Source: Micromonospora peucetia
GTDB taxonomy: Bacteria > Actinomycetota > Actinomycetes > Mycobacteriales > Micromonosporaceae
Assembly (NCBI RefSeq): GCF_900091625.1
Contig: NZ_FMIC01000002.1
Location: 6,944,001-7,008,000 of the forward strand
Direction: 5' to 3'
DNA length: 64,000 bases
The notes beneath the pieces are model-generated. The model was not told where the DNA came from. It did no database searches and was given only the letters and a program-made list of their open reading frames with translations. This document shows positions 25,771-33,807 of this stretch, in pieces. The number at the start of each line of letters is the position of its first letter. Position 1 is the first letter of the stretch. The translations under genes were made by a program, and so were the position numbers.

Positions 25771-26967
25771 TCAGCGGCGGGATTCGGCGGGTTCGTCGGG
25801 GCCGACGAAAGCTTCACTGCGGGCGTCGCCGTCGTCGCTGCCGCCGAAGACCCGCGCGTCGTCGGGCACCTCGGTGTCGGTGAGGCGACGTTCCGGCCGG
25901 CGGGGTCGTACCCACTGCCACGCCAGGTTGCTCGCCGCGTCGCCGACCTCGGTACGCATCCGGGGCATGGCGGTCGGCCGGTGGTCCCGGATCCAGGCGA
26001 CCAGGTGTTCACGGACCAGGCAGCGCAGGTCGAACAGGCTGCCGGCGTCGGCGGCGCTGACCAGGGCACGTACCTTGACCATCCCGCCGGTCGCGTCGGT
26101 CACCTGGAGCACGCAGACCCGGCCGTCCCACAGGTCGGTGCTCTCCACCAGCCGGCGCAACTCCTCCCGCATGGCCTGCACCGGGATCGCCCAGTCGACG
26201 TCGAACTCGGCGGTGCCCAGCACCGCCGCCTCGGTCCGGGTCCAGTTCTGGAACGGCTTCGTGGTGAAGTACGAGGTGGGCAGGATCAGCCGCCGGTCGT
26301 CCCAGATCTGCACGACCACGTAGCTGAGCGTCAGCTCCTCGATCCGGCCCCACTCCCCCTCGACCACCACCACGTCGTCGAGGCGGACCGCGTCGCTGAA
26401 GGCGAGCTGGAGACCGGCGAAGACGTTGCCCAGCAGGCTCTGCGCGGCCAGCGCGGCGACCACACCGACGACACCGGCACTCGTCAGCACGCCGGCGCCG
26501 ATGCCGCGTACGGCCGGGAAGGTCATCAGCATCACGCCGACCGCCAGCACGACGATCACCGCGATCGTCAACCGGCGCAGCATGACCACCTGGGTCCGCA
26601 CCCGCCGCGCGTGCCGGTTGTCCGGCACGTCCACCCGGAACCGGGCCAGCGCGGTGTCCTCCGCCACGACGAGCAGCGAGGCGACCAGCCAGGCGGCGCT
26701 GGCGATCACGCCGAGCACCAGCAGGTGCAGCAGCGCCTGCCGCCACTGCTCGCCGACCGCGTAGCCGGTGCTGAACCGCACGGCGAACTGGACGGCGAGG
26801 ACGGTGGCGGCGACCTGGATCGACCGGTGCGCGTGGTCGGTGAGCTCGGCCAACAGCAGTGAGCGCCGGCCCACCCGCCGGATGACGCGGTGCGTGACCC
26901 CGACCGCGAACAGGGCGATCGCCGCCGCGGCGAACGCGGCGACGATCGTCCCGAGGTAGCTCTGCAC
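25771..26967 (-). CDS. MscS-type mechanosensitive channel family protein
   Basis: 398 residues. Four or five membrane segments are followed by the MscS core: the pore-lining helix region GAGVLTSAGVVGVVAALAAQ and SLLGNVFAGLQLAFSDAVR, then the beta-domain with VVVEGEWGRIEELTLSYVVVQ split as VVVEGEWGRIEEL and TLSYVVVQIWDDRR, and an acidic C-terminal tail. Such channels release solutes on osmotic downshock. GTG 26967 has AAGGAGG 9 bases before it; residues upstream in the open frame are not family-like. It follows DUF1206. Confidence 0.9.
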   Translation of the reverse strand: MQSYLGTIVAAFAAAAIALFAVGVTHRVIRRVGRRSLLLAELTDHAHRSIQVAATVLAVQFAVRFSTGYAVGEQWRQALLHLLVLGVIASAAWLVASLLVVAEDTALARFRVDVPDNRHARRVRTQVVMLRRLTIAVIVVLAVGVMLMTFPAVRGIGAGVLTSAGVVGVVAALAAQSLLGNVFAGLQLAFSDAVRLDDVVVVEGEWGRIEELTLSYVVVQIWDDRRLILPTSYFTTKPFQNWTRTEAAVLGTAEFDVDWAIPVQAMREELRRLVESTDLWDGRVCVLQVTDATGGMVKVRALVSAADAGSLFDLRCLVREHLVAWIRDHRPTAMPRMRTEVGDAASNLAWQWVRPRRPERRLTDTEVPDDARVFGGSDDGDARSEAFVGPDEPAESRR

Positions 26968-26987
26968 AGGTTCTTTCCTCCTTGTGG

Positions 26988-27030
26988 CGCCGGGCACCTG
27001 CTTCGGGCAAAGGCCCAATGGTGCCCGGCG
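26988..27030 (-). terminator. Hairpin downstream of DUF1206, in front of the MscS gene
   Basis: 11-bp perfect stem CGCCGGGCACC/GGTGCCCGGCG with a nested GGGC/GCCC hairpin in the loop. It lies 20 bases past the DUF1206 stop and 21 bases before the MscS start, so it could be a terminator or an attenuator-like element. Confidence 0.5.
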
Positions 27031-27049
27031 TCGCCTAAATCGACCAGGC

Positions 27050-27871
27050 TCAGACCTTGCGATACCGGGACTGGAGGAAGCAGAACAGGCCGAAGGCGGC
27101 GATACCGAGCGCCACCAGGGTGAGCAGCACCTGGCCGTACGCCTGGTCGCGCAGCGTGCGCAGCGCCGCGTCCAGGCCGCGGGCCTTCTCCGGGTCGTAG
27201 TTGACGGCGGCCACGATGATCAGCAGGCCGGAGATGCCGTACGCGACGCCCTTGGAGACGTAGCCGGCGGTGCCCAGGCGACGGGTGAGCTGACGCGTCT
27301 TCGGGCTCATCTCGCCGGTCTTGAGGTGCTTCTCGAAGCGCTTGATGATCCCGTAGATGACCAGGCCGACGCCGATCGCGGCGAGGCCGAGCCCGACCAG
27401 ACCGACCAGCCAGCGGCCGCCGGAGGACTCCATCGCCTTGCCGGTCAGCGCCTCCTGCTGGTCGGCGCTGTTGGAGCCGGCATCCTTGAAGACCTTGAAG
27501 GCCGTAAAGGCGAAGTAGAGGTAGACCAGGGTCCGCCCCGCCGAGGCGACCCGCTCCCAGACCCGGCTCTTGCCACGCTCGGCGCGGTGCCCGACGGCCG
27601 CTTCCAGCGCCTGCCAGATCGCCATGGCGAGCAGGCCGACCGCGATCGTGATGACGAGGAACTTGCCCAGCGGCTGGGCGGCGATGGTGCGCAGCGCGCC
27701 GGACTGGTCGCCGTCGTCGGCGGGCTTGCCGAACGCGATCTGCAACGCCAACCAGGCGAACAGAAGGTGCACGATGCCGTAGCCGATGAAACCGACTCTG
27801 GCCAACAGTTCGAGCCACCTGCTGTTCGCCGTACGGGAGGCGGTGGCTTCGGCGTTCCGGGTGAGTGACAT
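27050..27871 (-). CDS. DUF1206 domain-containing membrane protein
   Basis: 273 residues with six membrane segments arranged as three similar pairs, the DUF1206 pattern: LARVGFIGYGIVHLLFAWLA, LVGLVGLGLAAIGVGLVIYGI with a following KRFEKHL, and AGYVSKGVAYGISGLLIIV. Function unknown. ATG 27871 (MSLTRNAEA) is chosen over an upstream in-frame start because the family begins there. A weak GTTT-N15-CGGTGA stress-type motif lies upstream on the minus strand but does not fit well. Confidence 0.88.
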   Translation of the reverse strand: MSLTRNAEATASRTANSRWLELLARVGFIGYGIVHLLFAWLALQIAFGKPADDGDQSGALRTIAAQPLGKFLVITIAVGLLAMAIWQALEAAVGHRAERGKSRVWERVASAGRTLVYLYFAFTAFKVFKDAGSNSADQQEALTGKAMESSGGRWLVGLVGLGLAAIGVGLVIYGIIKRFEKHLKTGEMSPKTRQLTRRLGTAGYVSKGVAYGISGLLIIVAAVNYDPEKARGLDAALRTLRDQAYGQVLLTLVALGIAAFGLFCFLQSRYRKV

Positions 27872-27931
27872 GGCGCCACAATCACCGAATACGAAGATTT
27901 CCAAACGTCGGCCACCGCCGCCCCGGGTGGA

Positions 27932-28297
27932 TCAGTTGCCCGGGTTCCTCGCAACCCGGATCTTGACCTCCTGGTCGGTGACGCTGTCCAGCGTCACCGC
28001 GAGGCCGCCGACCTCGGTGGCCTGCTGGCCCGTCGTCAGCGACAACTTCTCGCCGGCGACCTCGACGGTCACCTGGTCGTCCTGCGCGCCGATGAGCTTG
28101 GCCTCCACACCGAGGATGTTGGCGCTGGCGTTCACGCCCCGGTCGAAGGTGACCGTGCAGGCGTCCAGACCGCAGTCTGTGCTGGCGCCCTCGGAGCTGC
28201 AACCGGCGAGCACGGCGACGCCGAGGGCCAAGCCGGCGAACAGGCCGGCGGCCCGGCGGGTGGGGGTCAGCGGGGAGTCAACACGTCGGTTCGTCAC
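27932..28297 (-). CDS. Small secreted lipoprotein
   Basis: 121 residues with a lipoprotein signal: RRAAGLFAGLALGVAVLAGC, lipobox LAGC with Cys near residue 33, then an SSEG linker. The mature part (CTVTFDRGVNASANILGVEA, KIRVARN at the end) looks like a small beta-rich domain with two further cysteines. GTG 28297 lies 7 bases after TACCCT on the minus strand (28305-28310), so it is probably leaderless; the frame stays open far upstream but that part is a shadow. Divergent from the aminotransferase. Function unknown. Confidence 0.78.
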   Translation of the reverse strand: MTNRRVDSPLTPTRRAAGLFAGLALGVAVLAGCSSEGASTDCGLDACTVTFDRGVNASANILGVEAKLIGAQDDQVTVEVAGEKLSLTTGQQATEVGGLAVTLDSVTDQEVKIRVARNPGN

Positions 28298-28387
28298 CCG
28301 GCCAAGGGTACGAGACGCCGGCCACTGTGGCAGCGCGTGATCATCCGCCCAGGTGGGGTGCCCGAGACGGGGGTTAGGGTCCCGGTC

Positions 28388-29614
28388 ATGCCCTTCGACA
28401 TCGCCCGCACCCGGGCCGCCTACCCTGCCCTCGCCGAGGGTTTCGTCCACCTCGACGGCGCCGGGGGCACGCAGACCGCCAGCCCGGTGATCGACGCGGT
28501 CACCAACGCCATGCGCGCGGCGGTGGGCAACCGCAGCGCGGCCTTCGCGCCGGGCCGACGGTCGCTGGAGATGGTGGCCGCCGCCCGCTCGGCGGTGGCC
28601 GACCTGCTCGGCGCGGAGCCCGCCGGGGTGGTGCTGGGCCCGAGCGCGACGGCACTGACGTACACCTTGGCCCGGACCCTGGGTGCCGGGTGGCGGCCCG
28701 GCGACGAGGTGGTGGTCTCCCGGCTCGACCACGACGCGAACGTACGCCCCTGGGTGCAGGCCGCCGAGGCGGCCGGCGCGACGGTGCGCTGGGCCGAGTT
28801 CGACCGGGGCACCGCCGAGCTGCCGGCGGCCCGCTACGCGGAGCTGGTCGGCGGGCGGACCCGGCTGGTCGCGGTGACCGCGGGCAGCAACGCGACCGGC
28901 ACCGTCCCGGACGTGGCGGCGATCGCCGCCATCGCGCACGCCGCCGGCGCGCTGGTCTGCGTCGACGGGGTGCACTCGGTGCCGCACGGTCCCACCGACC
29001 TCGCCGCGTCGGGTGCCGACTTCCTGGTCACCAGCGCCTACAAGTGGTCCGGGCCGCACCTGGCCGCGATGGCGGCCGACCCGGCGACCTGGGAGCGGCT
29101 GCGCCCGGCGAAGCTGCTGCCGTCCGCCGACACGGTGCCGGACCGCTTCGAGTACGGCACCCCGAGCTTCCCTCTGCTGGCCGGCGTGGCCGCCGCGGTG
29201 GACCATCTGGCCGGGCTGGACCCGACGGCCACCGGTAGCCGGCGCGAGCGGCTGCTCGCCGGGCTGACGGCGGCGCGCGCGTACGAGGAGTCGCTGCTGG
29301 ACCGGCTGCTCGCCGGACTGACCGCGCTGCCCGGAGTCACGGTGCTCGGCTCCCCCGCCCGGCGTTGCCCGACGGTGTCCTTCCGGCTGGCGGGGCTCTC
29401 CCCGCAGGAGACCCAGGAGAAGCTGGGTGCGGCCGGCTTCTGCCTCTCCGCCGGCGACTACTACGCGTACGAGTACTTCCAGGCGATGGGGCTGCGGGAC
29501 AGCGGCGGGGCGGTGCGCGCCAGCCTCTATCACTACAACACCGCAGACGAGGTGGACGGGTTGCTCGGCGAACTGGACCGGCTCGCCGGTGGTGGGGGCA
29601 GAATGGCCGGGTGA
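28388..29614 (+). CDS. Class V aminotransferase / cysteine desulfurase-like protein
   Basis: PLP-dependent fold-type I enzyme, 408 residues. Motifs: HLDGAGGTQTASPVIDAV at the N-terminus, the cofactor Asp/His region CVDGVHSVPHGPTDL, and the Schiff-base lysine in TSAYKWSGPH. It belongs to the SufS/CsdA-like subfamily, but no catalytic-loop cysteine typical of cysteine desulfurase stands out, and no Suf genes are nearby, so substrate is unsure. ATG 28388 lies 7 bases after TAGGGT (28375-28380), a leaderless arrangement. Its stop overlaps the GNAT gene start. Confidence 0.87.
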   Translation: MPFDIARTRAAYPALAEGFVHLDGAGGTQTASPVIDAVTNAMRAAVGNRSAAFAPGRRSLEMVAAARSAVADLLGAEPAGVVLGPSATALTYTLARTLGAGWRPGDEVVVSRLDHDANVRPWVQAAEAAGATVRWAEFDRGTAELPAARYAELVGGRTRLVAVTAGSNATGTVPDVAAIAAIAHAAGALVCVDGVHSVPHGPTDLAASGADFLVTSAYKWSGPHLAAMAADPATWERLRPAKLLPSADTVPDRFEYGTPSFPLLAGVAAAVDHLAGLDPTATGSRRERLLAGLTAARAYEESLLDRLLAGLTALPGVTVLGSPARRCPTVSFRLAGLSPQETQEKLGAAGFCLSAGDYYAYEYFQAMGLRDSGGAVRASLYHYNTADEVDGLLGELDRLAGGGGRMAG

Positions 29615-29898
29615 GCACCCTGGTCGAGGACGATCCCGCCAAGCACCGGTTCGAGATCCTGGTCGACGACGCGCTGGCCGGGTTCACCGCATACCTGCCG
29701 CGTGGCGAGGTGCTGGTCTTCACCCACACCGAGGTCGACCCGAGGTTCCAGAACATGGGCGTCGGCGCGGCGCTGATCCGGGGCACCCTCGACCAGCTCC
29801 GCGAGCGCGGCACGACGGTGGTGCCGCGCTGCCCGTTCATGGCGGCCTTCATCGACCGCCACCCCGAGTACGCCGACCTGGTCACCCCCGAGCCGTAG
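29611..29898 (+). CDS. Short GNAT-fold N-acetyltransferase (YjdJ/PF14542-like)
   Basis: 95 residues, the reduced GNAT family: FEILVDDALAGFTAYLPRGE, then FTHTEVDPRFQNMGVGAALI with the acetyl-CoA pyrophosphate loop and PFMAAFIDRHPEYADLV at the end. GTG 29611 overlaps the aminotransferase stop (GTGA), so the two are coupled. Substrate unknown. Confidence 0.88.
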   Translation: MSTLVEDDPAKHRFEILVDDALAGFTAYLPRGEVLVFTHTEVDPRFQNMGVGAALIRGTLDQLRERGTTVVPRCPFMAAFIDRHPEYADLVTPEP

Positions 29899-29907
29899 CG
29901 CGGGGGT

Positions 29908-29983
29908 GACCGGGCCGGTCAGCGACCCGTCAACAGCACGGCGGTGACCAGGCCGGTCAGCGACCCGTCAACAGCGCGGTGGC
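29908..29983. repeat. 38-bp tandem duplication at the GH3 gene 3' end
   Basis: 29908-29945 and 29946-29983 share CGGTCAGCGACCCGTCAACA and flanks with only a few changes. On the minus strand this duplicates the last codons and stop (LLTGR-stop) of the GH3 gene. Confidence 0.8.
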
Positions 29984-31453
29984 GGCGTGGGCGGCGGCCC
30001 GGGTGGCGCCGTGGGTGGCGACGTGGACCGCGCCGGTGACCAGCTCGGGCACGCCCAGCTCGACCACGACCGCGTCCGGGCGGGCGGCCAGCGCGCGGGT
30101 CACCGCCGCCCGCATCCAGTCGTGCCGGTGCAGGTCGCGCACCACCAGCACCACGCACCGGCCGGCCGCCCCGGCGGTCGGGTCGGCGGGCACGTCAGCC
30201 TCGGCGTACCGGGCGGTGGTGGTGCCGGCGAGCAGGTCGGCCAGCGGGGCGGCGAGCCCCCACGGGGTCTCCGGGCCGATCGCGATGTTGCGCGGCGGCT
30301 CGAACTCGACCACGTGCGCGGGGCCGGCCAGCGGCAGCGCGTCGACGCCGGCGGGCGCGGTGGTGACCCGCAGCGCCCGGCGGGCGGCGGCCAGCCCGAC
30401 GGCCGAACCCGCGGCGGTCGGCCGGGGCCGGGGCGGCCGGGCGGCCCGGGCGGCCACCGTCCAGGCGGCGAGCTGCCCCACCCGCTTGGCCGCCTCGGTG
30501 AGGCGTTCCTCGGGCAGGTCACCGGCGACGACCGCGGCGACGATGGCGTCCCGCAGCAGCCGGGCCGAGTCCTCGTCGGCGCGCTCCCCGCCGATGCAGA
30601 TCGCGTCGGCGCCGGCGGCGAGGGCGCGTACCGCGGCGCCCGCGAAGCCGTACCGGTCGGCGACCGCCCGCATCTCCACCGCGTCGGTGACCACGACGCC
30701 GGAGAAGCCCAGCTCGTCGCGGAGCAGCCCGCTCAGGATCCGGCCGCTGAGGGTGGCCGGCAGTTCCGGGTCCAACGCCGGCACCAGCAGGTGGCCGGTC
30801 ATCACCGCCTGCACCCCGGCGGCCACGGCGGCCCGGAACGGGGCCAGCTCCACGGCGTCGAGGCGGGCCCGGTCGGCGGTGATCCGGGGCAGGTCGTGGT
30901 GCGAGTCGACCCTGGTGTCGCCGTGCCCGGGGAAGTGCTTGGCGCAGGCGGCGACCCCGCCGGCCTGGAGGCCACGCACCCAGGCGGCGGTGTGCCGGGC
31001 GACCAGCGCCGGCTCGGCGCCGAAGGCGCGTACGCCGATCACCGGGTTGGCCGGGTTGGAGTTGACGTCCGCGTCGGGGGCGTAGTTGAGGGTGATCCCC
31101 AGCGCGGCGAGGTCGGCGCCCAGGTCTCGGGCGACCCCCTCGGTCAGTGCCGGGTCGTCCACCGCGCCCAGGGCGAAGTTGCCGGGCCGGGAGCTGCCCC
31201 GGGCGGACTCGATCCGGGTCACGTCGCCGGCCTCCTCGTCGATGGCGACGATGACGTCGGGGCGTTGGGCGCGCAGGGTGGCGGTGAGGGCGGCCACCTG
31301 CTCGGGGGCGACCACGTTGCGGGCGAAGAGCACCACCGAGCCGAGGCCCTCGTCGAGCCAGCGGCAGATCCAGGGTGGCGGCGTGACGCCGACGAACCCC
31401 GGTTGCAGGACGGCGGCGGCCAGGGCGGACAGGCTTCCGCCGGGGGCGCTCAC
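29957..31453 (-). CDS. Glycoside hydrolase family 3 protein (NagZ-like beta-N-acetylglucosaminidase)
   Basis: 498 residues. The N-terminal TIM barrel shows the GH3/NagZ motifs: VAIDEEAGDVTR, the KHFPGHGDTRVDSHHDLPR block containing the catalytic His/Asp pair, and the nucleophile Asp in VVVTDAVEMRAV. The C-terminal third (from about residue 340) is a separate alpha/beta domain. NagZ removes GlcNAc from muropeptides during wall recycling. No signal peptide is seen, so it is probably cytoplasmic. GTG 31453 is the likely start but the ribosome binding site is weak. Confidence 0.85.
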   Translation of the reverse strand: MSAPGGSLSALAAAVLQPGFVGVTPPPWICRWLDEGLGSVVLFARNVVAPEQVAALTATLRAQRPDVIVAIDEEAGDVTRIESARGSSRPGNFALGAVDDPALTEGVARDLGADLAALGITLNYAPDADVNSNPANPVIGVRAFGAEPALVARHTAAWVRGLQAGGVAACAKHFPGHGDTRVDSHHDLPRITADRARLDAVELAPFRAAVAAGVQAVMTGHLLVPALDPELPATLSGRILSGLLRDELGFSGVVVTDAVEMRAVADRYGFAGAAVRALAAGADAICIGGERADEDSARLLRDAIVAAVVAGDLPEERLTEAAKRVGQLAAWTVAARAARPPRPRPTAAGSAVGLAAARRALRVTTAPAGVDALPLAGPAHVVEFEPPRNIAIGPETPWGLAAPLADLLAGTTTARYAEADVPADPTAGAAGRCVVLVVRDLHRHDWMRAAVTRALAARPDAVVVELGVPELVTGAVHVATHGATRAAAHAATALLTGR

Positions 31454-31631
31454 GCCGGCCCGCCCGCGTGGTGGCTGATGTGTCGCTGGCTCATGCGGTT
31501 GTCGTACCCCCGTTTTCTCCGCCCCCGGCGGCCCGCCACCGGCGGCGGTGCTGCCATGGTCACACCGCCAGATGAAATAGTCAATAAACCTTACAGTTGC
31601 CGTCCGGCGCGGAGCTGGGGAGAGTTCGGGG

Positions 31632-31754
31632 ATGGATCCCCTGCTGCTGGCCGACGCGACGAGCCCGGCCGACATCCCCGGCGTACGCCTGCTCGGCCTG
31701 GTGGTCGGCGGCCTGTTGCTGCTCGCCGCGATCCGCGCGATGTTCCGGCGCTGA
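31632..31754 (+). CDS. 40-residue single-pass membrane protein
   Basis: ATG 31632 encodes MDPLLLADATSPADIPGVRL followed by LGLVVGGLLLLAAIRAMFRR: a short polar N-terminus, one 17-residue membrane segment and a basic end. Third codon positions are nearly all G/C and a TACAGT box lies about 35 bases upstream. It fills the gap between the GH3 and F420 genes. Small membrane proteins of this kind are often missed by annotation. Function unknown. Confidence 0.5.
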   Translation: MDPLLLADATSPADIPGVRLLGLVVGGLLLLAAIRAMFRR

Positions 31755-31849
31755 GCGCCCGCGTGCCGGCCGGGACGCCGGACGATTCGACGGCGGCCAC
31801 CGGGGTACCGCTGCCTCGTCGGAGCGGTCAGACGCGGCGAGGGGGAACG

Positions 31850-32800
31850 ATGAGGATCGGCTACTTTCTGTCCACCGAGGAATACCCGCCGGCAGAGCTG
31901 CTGGAACAGGCGCGCGGCGCGGAGCGGGCCGGCTTCGAGGCGCTCTGGATCTCCGACCACTACCACCCGTGGACGGACGCGCAGGGGCAGAGCCCCTTCG
32001 TCTGGTCGGTGATCGGCGCGCTCAGCCAGGTCTGCCGGCTCCCGGTCACCACCGCCGTCACCTGCCCGACCGTGCGCATCCACCCGGCCGTCGTGGCGCA
32101 GGCGGCGGCCACCAGCGCGGTCATGCACTCCGGCCGGTTCGTGCTCGGGGTGGGCAGCGGCGAGGCGCTCAACGAGCACATCCTGGGCGACGCCTGGCCG
32201 CAGACCGACGTCCGGCTGGAGATGCTCCAGGAGGCCGTCGAGGTGATGCGCGAGCTGTGGCGGGGCGGCTTCGTCAACCACCACGGCAGGCACTACACCG
32301 TCGAGCACGCCCGGATCTACACGCTGCCGGACACTCCCCCGCCGGTCTACGTCTCAGGCTTCGGCCCCAAGGCGGTCGACCTGGCGGCCCGGATCGGCGA
32401 CGGCTTCGTCAACACGTCCCCCGACGCCGAACTGGTCCGCCGGTTCCGGGAGGGCGGCGGCGGCGACAAGCCCTGCCAGGCCGGCTTCAAGGCGGCGTAC
32501 GCGCCGACCGAGGAGGAGGGCGTGCGGATCGCGTACGAGCGCTGGCCGAACGCCGGGGTGCCGGGTGAGCTGTCCCAGGTGCTGCCGTCGCCCCGGCACT
32601 TCGAGCAGGCCGCCGAGCTGGTCCGGCCGGAGATGATGAAGGACGCGTTCGTCTGCGGGCGGGACGTCGACGCGCACCTGGCGAAGATCGACGAATACGC
32701 CAAGGCCGGCTTCGACGAGGTCTACGTGGCCAACACCGGCCCGAACTGGCAGGGCCTGCTCGACCTCTACCAGCGCGAGGTGTTCCCCCGCCTGCGCTGA
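31850..32800 (+). CDS. LLM-class F420-dependent oxidoreductase (FGD-like, TIGR03557 type)
   Basis: Luciferase-like TIM-barrel enzyme using coenzyme F420, 316 residues. MRIGYFLSTEEYPPAELLEQ at the N-terminus, WISDHYHPWTDAQGQSPFVW with the substrate/cofactor His, VGSGEALNEHILG and YVSGFGPKAVDLAARIGDGF fit the glucose-6-phosphate dehydrogenase-like branch. ATG 31850 has a GAGGGGG site. Its partner genes (F420 synthesis) are not in the window; the true substrate is unknown. Confidence 0.88.
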   Translation: MRIGYFLSTEEYPPAELLEQARGAERAGFEALWISDHYHPWTDAQGQSPFVWSVIGALSQVCRLPVTTAVTCPTVRIHPAVVAQAAATSAVMHSGRFVLGVGSGEALNEHILGDAWPQTDVRLEMLQEAVEVMRELWRGGFVNHHGRHYTVEHARIYTLPDTPPPVYVSGFGPKAVDLAARIGDGFVNTSPDAELVRRFREGGGGDKPCQAGFKAAYAPTEEEGVRIAYERWPNAGVPGELSQVLPSPRHFEQAAELVRPEMMKDAFVCGRDVDAHLAKIDEYAKAGFDEVYVANTGPNWQGLLDLYQREVFPRLR

Positions 32801-32806
32801 CCGGCC

Positions 32807-32822
32807 GGGCACCCGGGTGCCC
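32807..32822. terminator. Short palindromic terminator
   Basis: GGGCACCCGGGTGCCC, a perfect 16-base palindrome 7 bases past the F420 gene stop, between convergent genes. Confidence 0.45.
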
Positions 32823-32843
32823 CGCATGCCGGAGCGCCCTGGC

Positions 32844-33662
32844 TCAGGCCAGCGCCTGGCGCAGCCGCTCGTACCCCTCGGGCTCGCCGATGGCGTCGCG
32901 CTCGTCGGAGTGGTCGACGTAGTAGCGGATCGCGTCGGCGAGGAACCACGGGTGCACCCGGAGCCAGGCGAGCACCAGCCGGGGCGTGGTGCGCGAGCCG
33001 AGCAGCAGACCACGCCGCTCGACCAACTCGGGACGGGTCACGGTGAGCACCAACTGGTCCCCGGTCGACTGCCGGGCCGGGGTGCCGGGGCACAGCGCCA
33101 CCCAGGGGATCGTCCGGCGGCCGAACGGCTCCCGGACCTCGATCCCCGAGGGTGTGAGGTCGACCCGTGGACGCCCGCTGAACACCGCCGCTACGAGAAC
33201 ACCGATCAGCAGCGCGGCCACCGCCAGCATGACGGCCGGCGGCAGCACCAACGCGTACCGGAGCGGCGCCGGCGGGGCGTCGGGGTCGTCCAGCCAGTCG
33301 AAGTCCGCCACCGGGACGGTCGCGCTCGCGAGCACCAGCACCTGCCCGGCGACGAACCAGCCGAAGCCGGGACCCGGCGGCACCCGCAGCCGGGCCCCAC
33401 CGGTCAGCGTCAGCTCGGCCGGCCGCCGCCACCTGCCCCGCGTGCTCAGCACCGCCGCGCCGAAGGCCAGCAGGGCCAGCCCGAACGGCACCGAGCGCAG
33501 CAGAAGGCCGGCCCAGAAGCCGCGCGGCTCCCAGGTGGTGACGACAGCCGGCCAGGCCACCGCGATCACCAGGGCCGCGACGACGAGCAGTTGGGGAAGG
33601 CCGATGGCAGTGGTACGCGATGCCCGGGCGGGGGCGGTCGGCCCGGGGGCGATGGGATGCAT
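32844..33662 (-). CDS. Four-segment membrane protein with PH-like domain
   Basis: 272 residues: two membrane segments near the N-terminus (LLVVAALVIAVAWPAVV; GLLLRSVPFGLALLAFGAAVL), two more in the middle (FVAGQVLVLASATVPV; VMLAVAALLIGVLVAAV), then a cytoplasmic stretch (DLTPSGIEVREPFGRRTIPW through LVLTVTRPE) that resembles bacterial PH domains. Function unknown. It is convergent with the F420 gene and divergent from recQ. Confidence 0.75.
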   Translation of the reverse strand: MHPIAPGPTAPARASRTTAIGLPQLLVVAALVIAVAWPAVVTTWEPRGFWAGLLLRSVPFGLALLAFGAAVLSTRGRWRRPAELTLTGGARLRVPPGPGFGWFVAGQVLVLASATVPVADFDWLDDPDAPPAPLRYALVLPPAVMLAVAALLIGVLVAAVFSGRPRVDLTPSGIEVREPFGRRTIPWVALCPGTPARQSTGDQLVLTVTRPELVERRGLLLGSRTTPRLVLAWLRVHPWFLADAIRYYVDHSDERDAIGEPEGYERLRQALA

Positions 33663-33769
33663 GGTGACAGGGTGACCCGCGCCGTCCAGTCGCGCGTCGC
33701 CCGGAACGGCGGTTCGTCCCTGTCACCGGGCCCGCGTCGCACCGGCTCACCGGGCCGCCCGACCCGCCG

Positions 33770-33795
33770 GTTTCGCCGCTGTTGACGGCGGGTAC
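33770..33795 (+). promoter_or_regulatory. SigF/SigB-type promoter motif before recQ
   Basis: GTTT (33770-33773), 16-base spacer, GGGTAC (33790-33795), 12 bases before the recQ ATG. Same motif as at the 52-56 kb stress group. Confidence 0.5.
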
Positions 33796-33807
33796 CTCCG
33801 GCTCTCG

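Noticed and set aside
27880..27906. SigF-type motif before DUF1206
   Set aside because: GTTT is present but the -10 reads CGGTGA, too far from GGGTAC to include with the others.
27932..29533. A long minus-strand frame opposite the aminotransferase
   Set aside because: Shadow of the plus-strand gene; only the lipoprotein from 28297 is supported, by a leaderless box and signal peptide.
29987..32800. A 937-codon plus-strand frame over the GH3 gene
   Set aside because: Only the last third (from 31850) codes the F420 oxidoreductase; the rest is antisense to GH3 with Gly/Arg-rich shadow composition.
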